A stretch of DNA of 38,254 nucleotides, from assembly GCA_012269745.1 (NCBI GenBank), contig JAAXJR010000013.1:48003-86256 (forward strand), given 5' to 3'. The position numbers and the translations under genes were made by a program. The notes beneath the pieces were generated by a model that did no database searches, was not told the DNA's origin, and worked only from the letters and a program-made list of their open reading frames with translations. This document shows positions 33,148-38,254 of this stretch, in pieces (within the stretch, counting starts at the first letter, position 1; every line of letters begins with the position of its first letter). The DNA comes from Flavobacteriales bacterium. GTDB taxonomy: Bacteria > Bacteroidota > Bacteroidia > Flavobacteriales > Schleiferiaceae.

Positions 33148-35001
33148 ATGGTTCTAGATGAAAAATATGATGTAATTGTTGTTGGAGGCGGGCATGCTGG
33201 CTGTGAGGCGAGTTATTGTGCTGCGAAGATGGGTGCTAAAGTGTTACTCATTACAATGAACATGCAAACTATCGGCCAAATGAGTTGTAATCCAGCGATG
33301 GGTGGAGTAGCTAAAGGTCAGATAGTCAGGGAGATAGATGCTCTTGGAGGTGGATCTGGTACCATTACAGATAAGAGTATGATTCAGTTTAGAATGCTGA
33401 ACAGAAGTAAAGGACCTGCGATGTGGAGTCCACGTGTTCAAAGCGACCGAATGCTCTTTGCCCAGTATTGGAGAGACTTACTTGAAGAAACACAAGGCTT
33501 AAGTATGTTCCAAGATATGGTTACTGGAATGCTGGTTTCAGATGGAACTGTTCATGGAGTGAAAACAGCCTTAGGAATGACCTTTGAGGCACACACTGTA
33601 ATTCTTACTAGTGGTACTTTTATGAATGGTTTGATCCATGTAGGCGATCAAAACTTTGGCGGAGGTCGAGCTGGTGAAAGAGCAAGCACGGGAATTACAG
33701 AAGAACTCATTCAACTAGGCTTTGAAGCTGGTAGAATGAAGACAGGTACTCCACCAAGAATTGACGGTAGAACTATAGATTTTAATGTGATGGAAGAGCA
33801 GCCTGGTGATGAAGATCCAGGTCAGTTTAGTTTCTTAGGCCAGTCAAAATTAGAAAAGCAAAGAAGCTGTTGGATTACCCACACTTCACAAGAAGTACAC
33901 GACACCTTAAAAAAAGGTTTTGATCGCTCTCCCCTATTCAATGGTGCTATTCGTGGAACGGGACCAAGATATTGTCCGTCAATCGAGGATAAAATTGACC
34001 GATTTGCTGAGAAAAACTCCCACCAAATCTTTGTTGAACCCGAGGGTTGGAACACCGTAGAGGTATATGTAAATGGATTCTCTACAAGCTTGCCGGTAGA
34101 AGTACAGTACGAGGCGTTGCACAAAGTAAGAGGCTTTGAAAACGCGAAGTTCTTCCGCCCAGGCTATGCTATTGAATACGATTACTTCCCTCCTACGCAG
34201 TTAAAGCATACACTGGAAACGAAGCTAGTAAGTGGTTTGTATTTTGCGGGTCAGATTAACGGTACGACGGGCTATGAAGAGGCGGCATGTCAAGGTTTGA
34301 TGGCCGGTGTAAATGCGGTGCGTGCAGTGCGCGGAGAATCACCATTTATTCTAGGTAGAAACGATGCGTATATCGGAGTATTGATTGACGATCTCATCAC
34401 AAAAGGCACTGAGGAACCGTATCGAATGTTTACCTCTCGTGCTGAATACAGATTGCTTTTAAGACAAGATAATGCTGACTTACGATTGACTTCATTGGGG
34501 TATGAAATAGGTCTCGCTGGCGAGCAAAGAAAGAAGTTGCTTGAGGAAAAAATTGAGCTTATTGGTTTAGGCAAAGCTGCTCTAGACAAGAGTTTGCCGT
34601 TGGAAAAGATAAATACGGTTTTAACCGCTCAAGAAGAAAAGCCAGCTAAAGAGAAAACCAAGACGAATAAATTGGTTGCTCGACCTAACATCAAGCTTGA
34701 GAATTTTGAGCCGTATTATTCGGGAGAATCTTGGTGGACAGACGAGGTTGTTGAACAACTAGAAATTGATATTAAGTACGGCGGTTACATTGCGCGCGAA
34801 GAGGAAAATGTCGCAAAGATGAAGCGCTTGAACGATAAGGAAATCCCTGAAAACTTTGATTACTACAAGGTAAAAGGTCTTAGTTTTGAGGGAAGAGATA
34901 AGTTAGACGCTATTCGTCCAGCGACCATCGCACAGGCCAGCCGCATTAGCGGAATTAGCCAGAGCGATATTCACGTGTTGCTCGTTTACATGGGACGATA
35001 A
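33148..35001 (+). CDS. mnmG: tRNA uridine 5-carboxymethylaminomethyl enzyme MnmG (GidA)
   Basis: The 617-residue FAD protein has the dinucleotide motif [11 protein letters not shown] near the N-terminus, then [26 protein letters not shown], the FAD/5-carbon site signature, and [21 protein letters not shown] near residue 370. The C-terminal helical domain binds MnmE. With MnmE it forms cmnm5 at the wobble uridine of tRNAs. Length is normal. It starts 1 nt after ybeY. MnmG genes often sit near the replication origin. Confidence 0.97.
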   Translation: MVLDEKYDVIVVGGGHAGCEASYCAAKMGAKVLLITMNMQTIGQMSCNPAMGGVAKGQIVREIDALGGGSGTITDKSMIQFRMLNRSKGPAMWSPRVQSDRMLFAQYWRDLLEETQGLSMFQDMVTGMLVSDGTVHGVKTALGMTFEAHTVILTSGTFMNGLIHVGDQNFGGGRAGERASTGITEELIQLGFEAGRMKTGTPPRIDGRTIDFNVMEEQPGDEDPGQFSFLGQSKLEKQRSCWITHTSQEVHDTLKKGFDRSPLFNGAIRGTGPRYCPSIEDKIDRFAEKNSHQIFVEPEGWNTVEVYVNGFSTSLPVEVQYEALHKVRGFENAKFFRPGYAIEYDYFPPTQLKHTLETKLVSGLYFAGQINGTTGYEEAACQGLMAGVNAVRAVRGESPFILGRNDAYIGVLIDDLITKGTEEPYRMFTSRAEYRLLLRQDNADLRLTSLGYEIGLAGEQRKKLLEEKIELIGLGKAALDKSLPLEKINTVLTAQEEKPAKEKTKTNKLVARPNIKLENFEPYYSGESWWTDEVVEQLEIDIKYGGYIAREEENVAKMKRLNDKEIPENFDYYKVKGLSFEGRDKLDAIRPATIAQASRISGISQSDIHVLLVYMGR

Positions 35002-35021
35002 ATCCAGCACCTAATTACGCT

Positions 35022-35906
35022 ATGAGAGAAGAGTTGAAACATTGTCCTGTATGTGAGGCCACGTCGATTGAAGAGGTGGTCAGTACCGTAGATTATTCTA
35101 CAAGCAAGGAAGCATTCACGGTTCATAAATGTACAGAGTGTTCACATTTGTTTACGAGCCCTAGGGTGGTTGAAACTGAGATTGGACCGTATTACGATAA
35201 TCCAAATTACATCAGCCACACGAATGAGAACAAGAGTCTTTTCGGACAAGTATATCAGGTGCTTCGTGGCGTTAATTTGAGAAGAAAACTCTCCTACGTG
35301 AATGCGGTTTTTACTGGTCAAGGCACTGTTTTAGATTATGGTTGTGGCACGGGCCAATTCTTAGAAACCCTAGTACAAAGCGGAAAAAACGCGGTTGGTG
35401 TTGAAATTAATAAAAATGCTCGTGCTGCTGCTCAATCTTACGGCTCTGTTAGTGCCTCTATTGAGGGTGTAGAAAAAGGCGTAGAGGTCATTACGATGTG
35501 GCATGTTTTGGAGCACATCTATGATCTGAACGGATTACTCTCAAGCTTCAAAGAAAGACTACTTCCTGGGGGTCATCTCATTATTGCGGTTCCGAACCCG
35601 GACAGTCATGATGCCGAGCATTATGGTAAACATTGGGCAGCTTGGGATGTGCCTATTCACGTCCACCATTTCACAGAGGCAAGCGTTTCTAAGCTATTGG
35701 GCAACCATGGTTTTGACTTGCAAAAAATCATCCCAATGAATATGGACAGCTACTACATCTCGTTACTATCCGAGCAATACAAGAGCGGCACAGAAAACAA
35801 AACCCTAGGTCACTGGATAAAGGCGCTATATAGAGGTTTTGTGAGCAATCTGAAAGCCGGCAAAACCAATACAAGCTCAAAGATTTACGTCTTTAAACTA
35901 GCCTAG
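35022..35906 (+). CDS. Class I SAM methyltransferase with N-terminal zinc ribbon
   Basis: The 294-residue protein begins with a four-Cys zinc ribbon (Cys8, Cys11, Cys37, Cys40) followed by a Rossmann methyltransferase fold. The SAM motif is VLDYGCGTGQFLE (103-115) and the post-motif is MWHVLEHIYDL. This Zn-ribbon/methyltransferase pairing is common in C- or sugar-methyltransferases and uncharacterised Bacteroidota proteins; the substrate is unknown. It follows mnmG by 20 nt and ends 1 nt from the convergent holB gene. Confidence 0.85.
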   Translation: MREELKHCPVCEATSIEEVVSTVDYSTSKEAFTVHKCTECSHLFTSPRVVETEIGPYYDNPNYISHTNENKSLFGQVYQVLRGVNLRRKLSYVNAVFTGQGTVLDYGCGTGQFLETLVQSGKNAVGVEINKNARAAAQSYGSVSASIEGVEKGVEVITMWHVLEHIYDLNGLLSSFKERLLPGGHLIIAVPNPDSHDAEHYGKHWAAWDVPIHVHHFTEASVSKLLGNHGFDLQKIIPMNMDSYYISLLSEQYKSGTENKTLGHWIKALYRGFVSNLKAGKTNTSSKIYVFKLA

Positions 35907-35907
35907 T

Positions 35908-36996
35908 TTATTGTCCTCTAAATGCGCGGTGCAGTTGGTAACTCGCGTGTGTGAGCGAGGTTTTTAAATGGATGTTTCGCTCTAAATCCCTGAGACAGGA
36001 TCCCAACGTTTTGGTAATCAATTGGGCACCGGCAGGAACCACGGCAGTGCTGAGTTTCTGAACGTTTATGGCGCCTAAATCTGTAGCTGAAGAATCTGTG
36101 GCTTGTACATTGTGGTAATAGCCACGTTCAAGGAAGTGCATAGATCTGGTGATCAAAGTTTTTACTGCCTCTTTAGGAAGTGCCGCCAATTCATTTACAA
36201 CACCTGTTATCTCTACAGGAGCTCCTTTGTAGCAGGTGCGCATCCAGTGGGCAAAGAGTTCTATTTGAGTGGTACTTGGATCATTTTTCGCTGTGATAGC
36301 CGCACCAAGATTTGGTGCAAACACCATATTCAAAAGCGCCTTTAAGTTTTCAGCTTCTCCACTAAAGTGCTGTTCAAAGGCATCTGCCGTTAAGGGTTTA
36401 CAGTGCCACGGTGCACAACGCGAAAGAATGGTGGATAGCAACCTTCCTTTGTTGTGTGTAACAAAGATGATGTAGGTATTGTCTAGAGGCTCCTCGATAA
36501 GCTTCAAGAGCTTGTTTGATGCACTTACTTTGATGGCTTCAGGCATCCACAACAGCAACACCCTATTTTTTCCTTCAGCTGCTGTGAGGCTTAGCTTGTG
36601 CTGCAGGTTTTGGATTTCCTTTACTGGAATTTGAAGCTGTTGGTTTTTGGTGGCAATGGTTTGTTGCCAGCTGTTCGGGTCGAGGAATGGATTCTCGAGA
36701 AAAGCCTGGCGGAATTGGACCAAAAAATCATCTGAAGTCCCTGTGGCGCCACCAGAGACTATGGGAAAGGTCAAATTCAGATCGGGATGCTCCAGTTTTG
36801 CAACCCGGTTACAACCACGGCATGTACCACATCCAGTTTCATTCTCACATAACAATAGCTTTGAAAGTTCTAAAGCCAACGGAAGGCCGTCCTCCCCTCG
36901 CCCGCTAGAGATAAGATTGGCGTGGTGCAGCTTTCCTGAGGAGGTTGCGTGTTTTATCTGCTCTAGCAGGCTGTTATTGTTATATGTTCTAACCAT
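35908..36996 (-). CDS. holB: DNA polymerase III subunit delta' (HolB)
   Basis: The 362-residue clamp-loader subunit shows HANLISSGRGEDGLPLALEL in place of a Walker A (no GKT), as expected for delta', which does not hydrolyse ATP. A four-Cys zinc site (Cys50, Cys56, Cys59, Cys62) and VLLLWMPEAIKVSASNKLLKLIEEP, a SRC/sensor region signature, follow. It loads the beta clamp with DnaX and HolA. The start ATG at 36996 faces pgk across 57 bp. It is 1 nt from the methyltransferase end. Confidence 0.85.
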   Translation of the reverse strand: MVRTYNNNSLLEQIKHATSSGKLHHANLISSGRGEDGLPLALELSKLLLCENETGCGTCRGCNRVAKLEHPDLNLTFPIVSGGATGTSDDFLVQFRQAFLENPFLDPNSWQQTIATKNQQLQIPVKEIQNLQHKLSLTAAEGKNRVLLLWMPEAIKVSASNKLLKLIEEPLDNTYIIFVTHNKGRLLSTILSRCAPWHCKPLTADAFEQHFSGEAENLKALLNMVFAPNLGAAITAKNDPSTTQIELFAHWMRTCYKGAPVEITGVVNELAALPKEAVKTLITRSMHFLERGYYHNVQATDSSATDLGAINVQKLSTAVVPAGAQLITKTLGSCLRDLERNIHLKTSLTHASYQLHRAFRGQ

Positions 36997-37053
36997 GGAT
37001 GTTACCGTAGAATTTCGCTTAAATTAGCCGACCAATTCAACACTCAAAAATAT

Positions 37054-38235
37054 ATGAAAAGCTTCGACTTCTCAGGAAAGAATGTACTCATTCGTGTGGA
37101 TTTCAATGTTCCACAAGACGAAAACCTAAATATCACAGACAACACTCGTATTAAAGCGGCACTTCCAACAATTATGAAAGTAGTTGAAGGCGGTGGTAAA
37201 GCAGTATTGATGAGCCATTTGGGCCGTCCAAAAGGAGAGCGTGTTGCTAAGCTTACTTTGTCTTCTTTGGTGGATGAGGTTAGTGCTTTGACTGGAACAA
37301 AGGTTCACTTCGCTGAAGATTGTATCGGTGATAAAGCTGCCGAGGCTATCGCAGCAGCATCGAACGGCGAGATCGTATTGTTAGAAAACCTGCGTTACTA
37401 CAACGAGGAAACCTCAGGCGATAGAGAGTTTGCCGCATCACTAGCAGAGCTCGGAGATATTTACTTGAACGACGCCTTTGGAACGGCACACCGTGCACAT
37501 GCATCAACGGCAATCATTGCTGAGTTCTTTGACGAAGAGAATAAAGGCTTCGGTTCGCTAATGAACGGCGAAGTAGAGAGCATTTCTAAAGCATTGGGAA
37601 GCGATAAGGCTTCAACTGTAGCCATTATTGGTGGCGCTAAGGTGAGCTCAAAAATTGGCGTAATTACCAACATGGTAGAGAACGTTGGCACTGTGGTAAT
37701 TGGCGGTGGTATGGGCTTTACTTTCGTTAAGGCCATGGGCGGATCTGTAGGTACGTCACTTGTAGAGGACGACAAGCTCGATTTGGCTAATGAACTTATC
37801 GCAAAGGCGAAGGAGTTCGGTTGTAACCTGATGATTCCTGTAGACACATTGATCACCAAGGATTTTGCGGATTCTCCTGCGGAGCGTGTGTGTCCAATTG
37901 GTGAAATCCCAGAAGGATATATGGGTCTAGATAACGGTCCAGAGAGCATCACTAAAGTTGAGGCTGTATTGGCCGATGCAAAAACGATTATCTGGAACGG
38001 TCCTATGGGCGTGTTTGAATTTGAAAACTATGCCGGCGGAACAAAACGCGTTGCTGAGGCGATCGCTAAGAGCACCGCGAACGGCGCATTCTCTTTGATT
38101 GGCGGCGGCGATAGTGTTGCTGCAATCAATAAGTTTGGTTTTGCTGATAAGGTGAGCTATATCTCAACAGGTGGTGGCGCGATGCTAGAATTCTTGGAGG
38201 GTAAAGAGCTTCCAGGTGTTGCGGCGTTAAGCTAA
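37054..38235 (+). CDS. pgk: Phosphoglycerate kinase
   Basis: The 393-residue protein matches Pgk. NVLIRVDFNVP and MSHLGRPKGER lie at the N-terminus (3-phosphoglycerate loop), IIGGAKVSSKIGV in the middle, and GGGDSVAAINKFG near the C-terminus (ATP-binding loop). It converts 1,3-bisphosphoglycerate and ADP to 3-phosphoglycerate and ATP. Length is normal and the gene is complete; only 19 bp of sequence follow. A GapN-type bypass of this step is encoded at 14685-16280 if that assignment is right. TAGAATTTC upstream is only a weak -7 candidate. Confidence 0.97.
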   Translation: MKSFDFSGKNVLIRVDFNVPQDENLNITDNTRIKAALPTIMKVVEGGGKAVLMSHLGRPKGERVAKLTLSSLVDEVSALTGTKVHFAEDCIGDKAAEAIAAASNGEIVLLENLRYYNEETSGDREFAASLAELGDIYLNDAFGTAHRAHASTAIIAEFFDEENKGFGSLMNGEVESISKALGSDKASTVAIIGGAKVSSKIGVITNMVENVGTVVIGGGMGFTFVKAMGGSVGTSLVEDDKLDLANELIAKAKEFGCNLMIPVDTLITKDFADSPAERVCPIGEIPEGYMGLDNGPESITKVEAVLADAKTIIWNGPMGVFEFENYAGGTKRVAEAIAKSTANGAFSLIGGGDSVAAINKFGFADKVSYISTGGGAMLEFLEGKELPGVAALS

Positions 38236-38254
38236 ATAGCCCGAGAGGATTTCA

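Overview
The window looks like chromosomal DNA of a marine-type member of the Bacteroidota, most likely order Flavobacteriales (family not decidable; Schleiferiaceae/Cryomorphaceae-like is a guess). Three things point there: promoters of the flavobacterial type (TTG, 17 bp, TAnnTTTG; an exact example drives tRNA-Gln); Bacteroidota-typical families (DUF2723 glycosyltransferase, GSCFA protein, DUF4175-like protein, bacilliredoxin, KD-type YbeY); and very compact gene packing, with stop/start overlaps and convergent genes separated by 1 nt or overlapping. No phage, transposase, CRISPR array or rRNA was found.

Layout. 1-370: 55-bp direct repeat, then tRNA-Gln with its own promoter and terminator (minus). 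494-3622: DUF2723/TMEM260-like membrane protein, strong terminator. 3745-12318 (minus): a ten-gene run, in transcription order brxA, metB-like, ktrA-like, SDR, lipoprotein, trpS, plsC, gatC, FMN reductase, Lhr-like DEXH helicase. 12404-14418 (plus): gltX, folB, tRNA-Cys, divergent from brxA. 14473-14663: GC-rich hairpins and a terminator. 14685-16280 (minus): GapN-like aldehyde dehydrogenase. 16492-19171 (plus): metallo-beta-lactamase-fold hydrolase and secreted M1-like peptidase. 19203-20487 (minus): paaE plus a coupled 54-residue basic microprotein too short for usual ORF cut-offs. 20587-22644 (plus): paaA, paaB, paaC. 22789-25834 (minus): an Mn/Fe/Zn-type ABC cassette of a TroA-like binding lipoprotein, a permease fused to a DtxR/MntR-like repressor domain, and a second permease, with no ATPase gene. 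25968-28832: antiquitin-type aldehyde dehydrogenase, GSCFA protein, Nudix hydrolase. 28833-29235: AT-rich gene-free stretch with DnaA boxes and an 18-bp perfect palindrome, a candidate oriC. 29236-38235: rpiB, a lipoprotein, DUF4175-like/ybeY/mnmG/methyltransferase operon, holB and pgk.

How the genes fit together. The plus-strand paaABC and divergent paaE encode the oxygenase and reductase that epoxidise phenylacetyl-CoA; the rest of the pathway and PaaD are not here. The long minus operon mixes thiol/sulfur metabolism, potassium regulation, lipid synthesis and translation. The most unusual item is the permease-repressor fusion: its C-terminal 130 residues keep the DtxR-family metal ligands in the MntR (Glu instead of Cys) arrangement, a layout otherwise known from chlamydial YtgCR. 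The candidate origin is supported by two exact DnaA boxes, AT-richness, nearby mnmG and mostly rightward genes to its right, but not proven.
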